Assembly: GCA_907163375.1 (NCBI GenBank)
Contig: CAJQUW010003168.1
Coordinates: 62,001 to 126,000 of the forward strand
Source: Prostheceraeus crozeri
Lineage: Eukaryota > Platyhelminthes > Polycladida > Euryleptidae
Length of the DNA stretch: 64,000 nt
Reading direction: 5' to 3'
Part shown: in pieces, positions 53,388-63,385 of the stretch
Layout of the letters: every line of letters begins with the position of its first letter
How positions within the stretch are numbered: position 1 is the first letter of the stretch
Program-made: the position numbers and the translations under genes
The notes under the pieces: generated by a model
Databases searched by the model: none
Seen by the model: the letters and a program-made list of their open reading frames with translations, nothing else
What the model was told of the DNA's origin: nothing

Positions 53388-53717
53388 GGAAAATGCCAAG
53401 TTTTATTGTAACTTATGTAAAAAAAAAATTTGCAAACAAAAGGAAGTTATCAATCTCATTTACAAAGTAAATTGCATTTACAAAATGTAGATCGAGTTGA
53501 TGAAGGAAATATATTAAAATTAAATAATTATATAAACTATCTAGAAACATTATCTACTGATATAAAATTTAAAAAAATATTAGATGATTATTCACATTCA
53601 GAACATAAAAAAGTTTTCAATAGTGAAGATGAGTCCATACAAACCGAAGGTTCTAGGCTTGGCCCGTACCAGATGGGAGATATTTATTTAGCGATACTGA
53701 TGAATTTAACGAAATAG
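53388..53717 (+). pseudogene. C2H2 zinc-finger segment ahead of PolB (Polinton-2)
   Basis: The start encodes KFYCNLCKK and the following stretch GSYQSHLQSKLHLQNVD, the pattern of a U1-type C2H2 finger. It carries the shared start block AATTTTTTTCTTTAAAAAAT before the ATG. In Polinton-1 too a zinc-finger gene precedes PolB. Lightly broken. Confidence 0.5.
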
Positions 53718-53860
53718 ATGAATTTGATGAAGCTGAACGAACCGATGAAGCCGAACGAACCGAAGGTTCTAGGGCTTCGCCCATAACAGATATAAAATAT
53801 TTATTTAATCAGTCTGTGCACGGGACATCGGAGATGTCTTCCAGGGCTTCGCCCGTTGAA
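53648..53860 (+). repeat. Short hairpin repeats (GGGCTTCGCCC type)
   Basis: Three copies of a block built around GAAGGTTCTAGGGCTTCGCC (near 53645, 53764 and 53838); a fourth lies inverted at 59773-59803. GGGC/GCCC forms a tight hairpin. They sit in or beside coding sequence. Confidence 0.6.
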
Positions 53861-56800
53861 CATAATGAAACCGATGAAACTTTTTATAATGTATTAACAA
53901 ACTTTTATAATATATTTAGAAAATCTTTCAAATGTTATATGAATGTAGAAGTACTTCATACAAAAACTGGACCTGATGGAATTCCTGAAGAAATAATACA
54001 AGGACATTTTACAAATTCACAAGAAATTCATAATGTAAATGATATACAACCCATATTTGAACAAATGATACTTAAATTAGAAAATTGTATAATTGAAGCC
54101 CAGTTACGTGAATCTGGTTGGAGATTTGTTAAAATACTATCTAAGAAAATAGTAATTGATAAATATAAAAATAATACTGGTGGTAGTTATGTTCCTTTAC
54201 CTTTCAGTTCACTACAAATAATCGACATAAAAAATGAAGATGATTTTTGTTTTCTGTGGAGTATTATAGCACATTTACATCCTGCAAAATATCATAAAGA
54301 AAGACTAAGTCATTACAATAAAGAAGAATACATAAATGGATTTGATCTCTCTGATGGCTTAGATGAATTTCCATATGATTATAATAGGTTAACAAAGTTT
54401 CATAAAAAGAATAAAAATTTAATAGAAGTAAATGTTTTTGAATTAAATGTGAATTATGTTTCTATTGGTAATATTACTCCACTTTACTCAGATTCAAAAA
54501 AATTTTATTTGAATAATAAAAATTTATGTCAATCAGAAATAGTATGTAATGATAGAGGAAATTACATGCATCATAATATTTTTTACCAAGGAAATATAAT
54601 ATGTACTGAAAAATTTGATATTATAAAAACATTATCACCAATAATGATTAATCATAATAATTATAAAGGACGTAATTATAATTATGATTATGATTCCGAT
54701 TATTTATCTTTATGTTTAGAATATCAACAAAAATTACAAAATTTAAATGAAAGTTTACAAAAATGTAAAACAGATTATCAACAACAAACAAAAATATTAG
54801 TACAAGAATATGGCCATAAATATCAAAATAAGATAGAAACGATACAAAAATTAAATGAAGACAATAAAGAGTTAAATAATGAAGAAAATGAAGCCAAACA
54901 AAAAATAAATGAATGTTTAAAAAAATGTCAACAACAATATAAAGAACAATATGATAAAGAATATATTTATCAGCTACAAATATTAAATCAAAATTTTCAT
55001 AGAAATAAATCTAATCTTACAAAAGAAATTGATGAAACACATGAAATATATAAAGATAAATTTGAAAAATTAAAACAATCAAAACAATCTGCACAAGCGA
55101 ATATATTATATTATCAGGGTCATTTTATATTGTGTAAAGATGTTTCTATATTTACAAAAACTTCAGATAATACAAATTTTCCTTGTCTTCTTTGTATGAC
55201 AAGTTTTAGAACTTTAGAAGAAATGAATAGACATTTGGAGAATTGTCAACAAAATGAAGCAGTCAGAAACACATTTTCAAAAGATGATTATTTAGAATAT
55301 AATAAATGGTATTTTAAAAATAAAGTACCCTTTACTATTTATTGTGATTTTGAAGCATATAATGTTAATATGACACAAAATTCTGAAAATGATAATTCTG
55401 AAAATGATAATTATGAAAAAAGTGCACCTGAACAAAGTAAAGAAAAATATTTATTTGAACAAAAACCATTATGTTGGGGAATGTACATTCATTAAAATTA
55501 TCCTGAATTTTTTAAATCAGAATATTATCAATACTATGGTGAAGATAGTTCAGAAATGTTTACAAAGAAAGTAGAAGAATTACAGGGACGTTCTTCACAA
55601 TTGCTTGAAACAAATATACCAATGATGCCATTACCAGAAAAAGAAAAATTAAATTTTATTAATGAAACAAAATGTTTTTACTGTGGAAAAGAATTTGCAA
55701 AAAATTATAAAACTGGCAGAGGTAGATATCTTGATAAGCGAAGCGACGGCTCTACCGACAAAGTAAAAGATCATGATCATCTAAATGGATTATATAGAGG
55801 TGCAGCACATAATTCTTGTAATTTTAATGCTAATAAATTTAGATATAACTTTGTTCCTTTATATTTCTACAATGGTTCTAAATATGATTTCCATTTAATA
55901 ATGAAAGATTTATTTTCATCTGAAAAATTACAACAACAACAAATAAATGTACTATGTAAAACAGAAGAAGAATATTTTTCAATGCAATTAGGTTGTATTA
56001 GAATTTTAGATGCATTTAGATCTTTTACTCCTTATTCATTAGATGTTATGGGAAAAACTTTGAAATCTGAACAATGTAAAATATTAAATAAATATAATTT
56101 AATACCTTTAAAAGGAACATTTCCTTATGAATATATAACTGGAGATTTTAATTCTGTTTATAAAATTATGGAAGAAAAACAACTTCCTCCAATAAATAAA
56201 TTTAAATCAACATTAAAACAATCACAATTATCTGAAGAAGACTATGCTGAAGCTGAAAAAAATTGGAGAGAGTTAAATTGTAGAACAATGTACGATTATA
56301 CAATGAAATATCTTAAGATAGATGTGTTAATACTAGCTGATCTTTTTGAAAACTTTCATGACATGTGTTTAGAATATTGCGGAATAGATCCATGTTATTG
56401 TTATTCTACACCAGGTTTAACATGGTTAGCAGGATTAAAACATACTGGCATTAAACTTAAACATTATAAAGAAAATACATATGATAAATTATTATTTTTT
56501 GAATCTGGAATTAGAGGTGGAGTTTCATCAGTTTTAGGTAATCGTTATGTACAGTGTTACAATAAAAAAGTAAATCCTGATGATTATGGAATAATGAAAC
56601 CTTTATCTCCAGAAGAAAGCGATCAGTTTATAAAATTGTTTAATCAAAATATAGAAGGACTTATATCAAATGAAGTTAGTCAAGCAGCAGTTGATGAAAT
56701 CATGAGATAAAACTATTTGTTATATTATGATTTTAATAGCTTATATTCTTCTTGCATGATACAAGAATTACCAACAGGTGAGATGGATTGGTGTAATATT

Positions 56801-57929
56801 CTTGATTATCAAAAAACATATGATGGAAATTATAATCATGGTTATATATATGAAGTTGATTTAGTATATCCTGATGAAATAAAAGATAAAACAAAATATT
56901 TTCCTTTCTGTCCCGAAAACAAAATTCCCAATATAGAAGATTTTTCAGATTATCAAAAATCTTTAATTCCTAAGAAATATCGACCAAAAAAAAACTTATG
57001 TTAACACAAAGTAATAAAAGAAAGTATGTTGTTGAAGGGAGAATGCTAGATTGGTATTTAGATCATGGAATGATTCTTTTAAAAATCCACCGGAAACTAG
57101 TGTATAGAAAATCTAGGTGGTTAAAAGATTATATAGAGTTCAATATTGAAAAACGTAAAATAGCTAAAAGAAATAAAGATGATTTTGGAAACGTGTTCTT
57201 CAAATTAATGAATAATGCATTTTATGGTAAGACTTTAGAAAATGTGCGTAATAGACAAAATGTTGAAATAGTTTATGATAAAGATAGGTTTCAAAATTTA
57301 ACAAGGAAACCTACATATAAAAGAACTACTAGATTTAGTGATGAACTATGTGCTGTACATTTACGTCGAATTAGCGTAAAACATGATAAGTTTAATTTTA
57401 TTGGATTCACTATATTAGAATTAGCTAAACTATTTCTGTATAGATTTATATATGATTATTTAGCACCTGCTTATGGCAAAAACTATAAATTACACTTTAC
57501 AGATACCGATTCTGTTTTCTTAGAATTAACGATACCGTATAATTCTTCACTTGATGAAGAAATTAATAAAATACATGATATCATTCATCCTTCTGATTTA
57601 TGTAAAGTAAAAGATGAATTAGAAGGAAATTAGGTTTCATAACAGAAGCTATATTTTTAAAATCTAAATGTTATTGTTATAACACAACTAATAATATTAA
57701 AACACATAAAACATTAAAAGGAATTTCAAAGGCATCAGTGGCTAACCAAATAACATTTCAAGATTATAAGAATGCATTATTTAATAATGAAATAAAAACA
57801 GCATGTAATTATAGACTTAATTCAAAGAAACATAAAATGTATTTAAAAGAAGAACATAAATTAGCATTAGATCCATTTGATGATAAAAGAAAAATTTTAC
57901 CTGATGGAATAACTACTTCACCTTTTTAA
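53816..57929 (+). pseudogene. Protein-primed DNA polymerase B region (Polinton-2, fossil)
   Basis: Family B (DNA_pol_B_2) polymerase of at least 1300 codons. In order: IDIKNEDDFCFLWSIIAHLH of the N-terminal domain; an unusual ~150-residue coiled coil (LQNLNESLQKCKTDYQQQTK); a finger CLLCMTSFRTLEEMNRHLEN; exonuclease motif I VPFTIYCDFEAYN; a CFYCGKEF...DHDHLNGLYRGA zinc/HNH-like segment; LYFYNGSKYDFHLI; LKIDVLILADLF; palm motif A LYYDFNSLYSS; motif B NNAFYGKTLENVRNR; motif C FTDTDSVFLEL. It has about five breaks. It is convergent with the ATPase gene. Confidence 0.88.
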
Positions 57930-58015
57930 TTTTCTAATTTCTAAGATAGACAAATTTGATATATACATCAAATAAAAAAAATAAAATATTATAACACTAT
58001 ATTTGTATATTTTTA

Positions 58016-58782
58016 TCACTCGGTAAACAAATCTTCTATAACTCTATCATGAATTTTTTTATCAATATTGATTGTAATGAAGCTATAATCTTTTGACCAA
58101 ACATTATTACACAAATGCTTAAATTCATCTTTATTTCTTACGCATAAATCTCTTAACAAATCACTTAAGTTTCTTGGATTGATTTCAAATAGTATAAATA
58201 TATTTGCATGCTTTCTAATAACACTTCCGTCTAATGGATACATACTTTGTGTTAAATAAAAAACACTACAGTTATTATGTCTACCTCTTGTGAAATAATT
58301 TCTCTGAACTGACTGATTTCTATCATTAACACAATCATCAAAAATTACACAATGTTTCATTGTTTTATCTAGTTTACTAGGATCTTGCATATTACCACTA
58401 TCATCTATTAATTGTATCTTTATATGCTTATTTTTATTGGATTCAACTAACTATTATTTTTTGCTGCTTCTTCACACCACGAACTTATTTCTTCTTCATC
58501 TTCAGATTTTTCATATTCTTTGAATAATGAAGCAATTGCTGTTTTTTTAAGATTATTTTCAAATCCATATTTTAAAAATTGATAGACGGGCTGTTCTGCT
58601 TGTGTTGTATAAATTATAAGATTGTTATAATCCAAAAAATTTGGAGTCGTTAAAATTTTAAATAATAGATACGTTTTTCTACAACCTGATCTTCCGCAAA
58701 TAACTGACAAAACTTTATTAGATAAATTTGGATGATGATCAAATTTGAGTTTTTTTTTATTTAATGGGGGCACTTCACTCAT
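58016..58782 (-). pseudogene. HerA/FtsK (A32-like) packaging ATPase region (Polinton-2)
   Basis: The first part encodes VLSVICGRSGCRKTYLLFKI, a Walker A P-loop in which the third Gly is replaced by Arg. The second encodes MKHCVIFDDCVNDRNQ, the Walker B strand, then FTRGRHNNCSVFYLTQSMY, the sensor-type Gln of the A32 family, and RNLSDLLRDLCVRNKDEF. In Polintons and NCLDV-like viruses this enzyme pumps DNA into the capsid. Length (~255 codons) suits the family. About one break. The start has GAAATTTTTTATTAAAAA. Confidence 0.8.
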
Positions 58783-58889
58783 TTTTTAATAAAAAATTTC
58801 AATTTTAATTTTTTCATTTTTTGTTTCTAAAGAAGAAGAATAAGAAGAATAATAATAAGAAGAAGAAAATTAAACTTCTCTAGCTTCGC

Positions 58890-59707
58890 GTGGGAGTTTA
58901 TACCTCCCGAACGGGAGTTTATACCTCTCGAACCAAAAGATCTATCACAATCTCTTCACCTCCAAAATTTATTTCTTGTCCTTTCTCATCAGTGATTCTA
59001 ATGTTAATGTTGTTAATAGTTTTTCTTGTAATAGGGAAATATATTAATGTTTGGGGAAATACATTTAATCTATAACCAATGGGTACAGTAAAAGCTGGAA
59101 AACTGAATATTAAATTTGATAATTTACCATTTATATATCCTCCTTCAATAATGTCACAATGTACAACAATTGAATTTATTTCAGTTATTTTTGGAATCTT
59201 CTCACCTAAATGATAACCTTGACTATAGGTTTATTTATTAAATCCTAATAGCTTTGACAATGATCTATCATGATTAAAATGAACTTGATGATTTTCGTCT
59301 AAAGTAAGAGAAAATTTATTAACTGCCGGTTTAACTGCAAAATGTAATTGTTTCTTATCTTTAAATGGTATACCTAAATGTCTCTTAATTTCATTTGATA
59401 TTGATTCAACTTCGTAAAAACCAGGAAGAAAAGTTTGTATTTTCCATGTTTTGCCTTTATCAGTAGAATATCTAAATTGATCATTCACATCTTTTATAAC
59501 GTTTTGAATAGTGTTAAATGTGGAGAAACTAGTCAATGCAATTTGATAATTTTTATTTTGTTCCAAATGTAGAATGGGTTCTAAATTACAAGTGTGTGAT
59601 GAAGTAGTTGTTATAATTTTTAACGTCGTACTAAATTTTGATGAACCCAAAATCTCTGTCAAATTTTCTAAATGATTATTAATTTTGTCTAAATCTGCTG
59701 AACACAT
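58890..59707 (-). pseudogene. Minor capsid (penton-like) protein region (Polinton-2)
   Basis: The first part (59707-59231) encodes YQIALTSFSTFNTIQNVIKD, GKTWKIQTFLPGFYEVESI and HFNHDRSLSKLLGF. The 3' part encodes VHCDIIEGGYINGKLSN, YRLNVFPQTLIYFPITR and NINIRITDEKGQEINFGGEE. These are the conserved strands of the single jelly-roll penton-like protein found in Polintons. It fills the five-fold vertices next to the double jelly-roll capsid. Broken about once. Its neighbours, ATPase and an unknown conserved gene, match the usual order. Confidence 0.7.
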
Positions 59708-59785
59708 TTTTTAGTTAAAATTTTGAATAAATATCTTTTATAAAAAAATTAAAAAAAACAACATATTTCAGCTACGGGCGAAGCC

Positions 59786-60598
59786 CTAGAACCTTCGGTT
59801 CGTTATACTTTTATAATCCACTTCATTTAGAATCTTCTTTTCTAACAGTCTTTTCAATATAGCATGAATTTCATTGAAACTAGAATTATGTCCTTCTTTT
59901 ATTGCAGATATTAAAATATTTAATCTATTTAGTAATTCTTGTGGATCATCTGGTAAAAATACAGCTGTTTCTGTTTTAAAACCTTTTCCTACTTTAACTC
60001 CCGTTGATAATAAATTTTCTAATTCTCTATAACGTTTAAGAGTTTTTCCTGATTTAACTCTATCTAACATAGCTTTATATTTTATGAGATCTTCTACAGC
60101 ATAATTATTTAAATCTGCTCCTCTTAAAAGATCAACAAAATTTCTATCTAAATTAAAAGGAGATTTATCTGGTGAAAAAATTAAACCTCGAAAAGGTTGT
60201 GGAAATATTTCTTTTTGTCCGAGATAAAATCTAGGTATTGTTTTTCCATCTATAAATGAAATAGAATGTTCAAATTGCATAGATTTTGGTAATTTCTTAT
60301 TAATGTTTGATTCTAGTAATCCATATTCATCTAATATAGTTTTGTGCTCTGGATCTGTTATATCAATTTGTTTATCATTATTTGTACTTTCTTTTTCAAG
60401 AGTTTTAAATGGTCTCATAGTTTTCTCAAAATCAGTTTTTACTTGCTCGGTTTGCTGCATTTTTTCAAACATATCAGATTGAATACCAGCTTTTATCATT
60501 CTATGTTGAAGATGATTTTCTTTCATAATATTTCTTTGTTTTATTAACTCTTCTAATTGTTTTATTCTTTTAAAATTATCAGCTCTAATTTATCCATT
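59786..60598 (-). CDS. Conserved Polinton protein of unknown function
   Basis: An open stretch of 246 residues from 60526, probably starting further upstream near 60598, where ATGGATAAA follows the TTTTAAAA start block. The C-terminal third has AVFLPDDPQELLNRLNILIS and KEGHNSSFNEIHAILKRLLE, a pattern I know from uncharacterised Polinton proteins, with a Leu-Pro-x-Asp-Pro turn followed by helices. The middle has KTIPRFYLGQKEIFPQPFRG. No catalytic motif. Probably structural. The inverted hairpin repeat at 59773-59803 overlaps its end. Confidence 0.55.
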
Positions 60599-60664
60599 TT
60601 TAAAATATAATATTTGAATTTTGTGGTAACATTGGAATACAGCAAAAACATTTTACTGAACAAA

Positions 60665-61405
60665 TTATTTTTTTATTGCTTTGTTGTTTGACATCTTTTC
60701 GTTTAAAGTTTTGTTTAATAAAGTTTTGCTTAAATTTTCGCTTAAAGTTTTTAGCTCTTCTAAAAAAATTTTGTCATTTTCTTCATTAGAAATTTTACCA
60801 TCACCAGAAATTTTGCCATCCTGTTTATTCTTATCATCAACTTTTTCTGACTGTAATTGAAATGATATTTGATTTACTTCATTAGCTATTTGATCAAATT
60901 TTTCAATCTCATCTAACGTAATAACATTATCATCACATACTCTTTGAAAGTAGTGATGTAATTTGTCATAGACTTCTTTAATATGTAAATGCTTAGTTTT
61001 TAATGATTTTCGTTTCTTAGTTATTAAAGATTTATCTAACATTGTAACAAGTGAAGTTGCAAAAACACCCGTACCTGTTAAAGCTGTAGCAACTACTGGG
61101 ATTATTAAAACACCTGAAGATATAACAATTGTTAAAGCACCTAAACTTATTGTTAAGAATATGCCAATTCCTTGTGTTACATTCTTAACATTAGGCCATC
61201 TCTTTCTTAATTTTTTATAATGCTCTAATCTTAATAATAATTGAGATTCCTTATCTTTCATATAACGTACTCTATCTTTATGTTTTTCTTTATTCAATTC
61301 ACTTATTTTTAACTGTGATAACGAAGGATATATTCTTGCGGTTTCTTCCACTTTTGTTTCATCCGCTTTTGTTTCTTCCATTTTTAAAGAAATATTATTA
61401 GTCAC
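60665..61405 (-). CDS. Two-helix membrane protein (Polinton-2)
   Basis: An open frame of 246 codons. The N-terminus is charged (KADETKVEETARIYPSL). Two adjacent hydrophobic helices lie at ~80-125 (GIFLTISLGALTIVISSGVL and IPVVATALTGTGVFATSLVT), followed by a charged coiled-coil tail. The ATG at 61381 is the better start because it follows the shared TTTAAAA block; the one at 61405 lies in unique A/T sequence of the TIR. The TIR includes the first ~50 codons, so the left end of the element carries a headless copy. Probably a virion or membrane-associated protein; function unknown. Confidence 0.5.
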   Translation of the reverse strand: MTNNISLKMEETKADETKVEETARIYPSLSQLKISELNKEKHKDRVRYMKDKESQLLLRLEHYKKLRKRWPNVKNVTQGIGIFLTISLGALTIVISSGVLIIPVVATALTGTGVFATSLVTMLDKSLITKKRKSLKTKHLHIKEVYDKLHHYFQRVCDDNVITLDEIEKFDQIANEVNQISFQLQSEKVDDKNKQDGKISGDGKISNEENDKIFLEELKTLSENLSKTLLNKTLNEKMSNNKAIKK

Positions 61406-61901
61406 ATAATTTTAGTTATCTCATATTTTAAAAACCTGAAAAATGGATAAAATTCATGAATTTGAAATTCTCAACTTTTATGATTTTCGGTGTCCTGGAA
61501 CGGTCATGATTTTAAGGATGGGTAAAATGTCATAATCTCAAATTTGAGATTCTTGACTTTTCTGATTTTTTCGGTGTCCTGGAACGGTCATGATTTTGGG
61601 AGCAAAATGTCATAATCACAAATTTGAGATTTTGAAAAATTTGTAAAATTGGGTATTTTTAAGAACGCCTAAATTTATGAATTTAGGTCTTCATAACCTG
61701 AAAAAGTGACCAAAATTCATGAATTTAGTCGCTTTTAAAAATACTATTTTTTCAAAAAATGATACTTTTTATATGGACTAAGTTTATGAATTTAGGTCTT
61801 AAAAACCACAAAAAGGGACAAAATTCATGACTTTATGTCGTTTTTAAAGATACTATTTTTTGAATTTTATGGTGTCCTCGAACGGTCTTTTGCCCATTAC
61901 T
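61259..61901 (-). repeat. Right terminal inverted repeat of Polinton-2
   Basis: Inverse of the left TIR with the same three GGTGTCCTGGAACGG words. It overlaps the start of the gene at 60665-61381. Confidence 0.9.
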
Positions 61902-61922
61902 CTTTCGGCCTACATCGTAGGC

Positions 61923-62692
61923 CATTCTCAAGCGACTGCACTGTATTAGGCGAAGCATGTAGGTGGCGAAGCATGTGCACCAGCATCAGCATCGTTTAGA
62001 CTTTGAAGGTCTTCGCGTAATAGACCGTGAAGAGAACTGGCGCAAACGGATTACAAAGGAGGCTCTGTGGACCAGGCGCCTTGGCAGCAGTAACAAAACG
62101 AAGTGTGACGTCAGTGCCAGCTGGGACAGACTGTTTTAAGTTTAGCCACCAGTTGTTTATTCATTTTTTGTTTTTTTCATTTATTTATTATTTTTTTTAC
62201 CGATTTCTTCATCTAATATTAGTACTATCTAGCTCTTTATAGTATTACATGTTCAGTATTATTTAGTAGTAGTAAGTATTATGTAGATTCTTTCTTGAAT
62301 TTATTTTGCAATAACTTTATTATATTTCCTCTTGGTGATTGTGATTCTTTGCTTTTCGTATTACTCTTTCAGTATTATTCGTTGGAATTCAGTATTGCAT
62401 TATTTATTCAGTTTTTTTCATCACTTTGGTCTTGCTTATTGGTCAATTTTTTGTGTGACTTAGTCTTAATGTAGGCCTATGTAATTGTCATTCAGTTTTT
62501 ATCTTTCAACCTATGACTGGTTGAATGACCTTTGAGGCTTGGTTTTTCATTGACATTCCTCCTATTATGTTGGTTAGTATTGTGTTGTTCATTAGATGTT
62601 AACAGGCTCTTTTCTTTTGTTTGCTACCATGTAAGTGTCAATCCGTCTGATATCGCTGTAATTTCATGTGAGATGTGTTAATCGTTGATTCA
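61923..62692. other. PLE-3 interior besides the endonuclease end
   Basis: Apart from the endonuclease fragment, T-rich unrecognised sequence lies between the inverted terminal repeats. Confidence 0.4.
61979..62085 (+). pseudogene. PLE-3 GIY-YIG endonuclease C-terminal fragment
   Basis: Encodes RLDFEGLRVIDREENWRKR then ITKEALWTRRL, matching the common PLE pattern of hydrophobic-Asp-Arg-Glu, a Trp-Arg-Arg cluster and a Lys-Glu-Ala helix that ends the nuclease. The remainder of the PLE protein is missing. Confidence 0.6.
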
Positions 62693-62718
62693 ACAATACA
62701 GTGCAGTCGCTTGAGAAT

Positions 62719-62740
62719 GGCCTACGATGTAGGCCGAAAG
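62719..62740 (+). ncRNA. Hairpin followed by GAAAG in the PLE-3 terminal repeat
   Basis: GGCCTAC and GTAGGCC form a 7-bp stem followed by GAAAG. This looks like hammerhead stem II plus the GAAA box, but the CUGANGA box is not met (TTGAGAA instead). An inverse copy lies at 61908-61922. Confidence 0.3.
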
Positions 62741-62813
62741 ATCTCGCGGTAGAACAGAAAAGTCTTCTATCTGACTTGGGAAAGCTTCCACTCTATATAA
62801 TAAGAAGTTTACT

Positions 62814-63240
62814 AATTTTCTGAAGACTCGTAGACAAAACCTGCTCTCCCATTTGACTTTCTTCTACTTCTATGCGAAAGATCTTGTGGATTCTTTGTTT
62901 CTATGGAAGAAAATATGCGAAATATTGAGATACTTGTATTCTCTCCCCCGCTCCTTCTACAATGGATATCGTTTGAATTTTGTCATCGGATAACAATCTT
63001 AACAGGAAACTTTTCCAGGTGGAAAAGTTTATAAGAATATTTAGATAACATGTCTATCAATCTCTATTTTTGTGCAACTGTTTCAATGAACTGAAAATGA
63101 ACTGAAACCTGTTGACCAAGTTCACCCCAGGTTCGAACGTGTTACTACATTAAAAATTATTTTTATATTTAAACATGTACATGTAGTAATCATGTGCATG
63201 ACGGATGATAATACGATTTTGGAGTTAGTATAATCTTTTT
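62814..63240. other. No recognised feature
   Basis: Nothing supported on either strand. Confidence 0.4.
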
Positions 63241-63385
63241 TAAATTGATCGGGACAGGCTTCAAGCGGAATGGAACATTTTAAAATTGAACGGGACAGGT
63301 ATTAAACGGAATGGAACATTCTAAAATTGAATGAAACAGGCTTTATATCGAACGGGAAAAGTTTTAAATAGAGTGGGAAAAGGTT
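63241..63385 (+). repeat. 41-bp tandem repeat, ~3.4 units
   Basis: Units start near 63245, 63286 and 63327 with TTGATCGGGACAGG, TTGAACGGGACAGG and TTGAATGAAACAGG, each followed by a CGGAATGGAACATT-like half. The last unit is diverged. Confidence 0.75.

Larger units (their letters stand above)
44533..61901. mobile_element. Polinton/Maverick element (Polinton-2)
   Basis: A 17,369-bp element that starts AGTAATGGGCAAAAGACCG and ends with its inverse, flanked by a perfect 6-bp duplication CTTTCG (44527-44532 and 61902-61907). The TIRs are about 630 bp. It carries protease, integrase, major and minor capsid, membrane-active proteins, fibre-like protein, PolB, packaging ATPase and a membrane protein, the full set expected of the family. 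It is far more AT-rich than the flanks. It is a fossil with roughly ten breaks, mostly in PolB; several smaller genes still read through. TIR mismatches (about 14 over the outer ~330 bp) suggest an insertion older than the Polinton-1 arm duplication. Confidence 0.93.
44441..62801 (+). mobile_element. Penelope-like element (PLE-3) split by Polinton-2
   Basis: Excluding the Polinton, about 1 kb of PLE remains. The outer inverted repeats are 44474-44532 plus 61908-61946 on the left and 62693-62795 on the right; they share GACTTTTCTGTTCTACCGCG and its inverse. The direct repeat AAGAAGTTTACT lies just outside both ends (44429-44440 and 62802-62813), a 12-bp target duplication. Inside, 61979-62085 encodes a GIY-YIG C-terminus. 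Inverted pseudo-LTRs and variable TSDs fit PLEs. Confidence 0.65.

Noticed and set aside
62701-62750. Active hammerhead in the PLE-3 terminal repeat
   Set aside because: Stem II and GAAA are present but the CUGANGA box and cleavage triplet are not convincing; kept only as a low-confidence hairpin.
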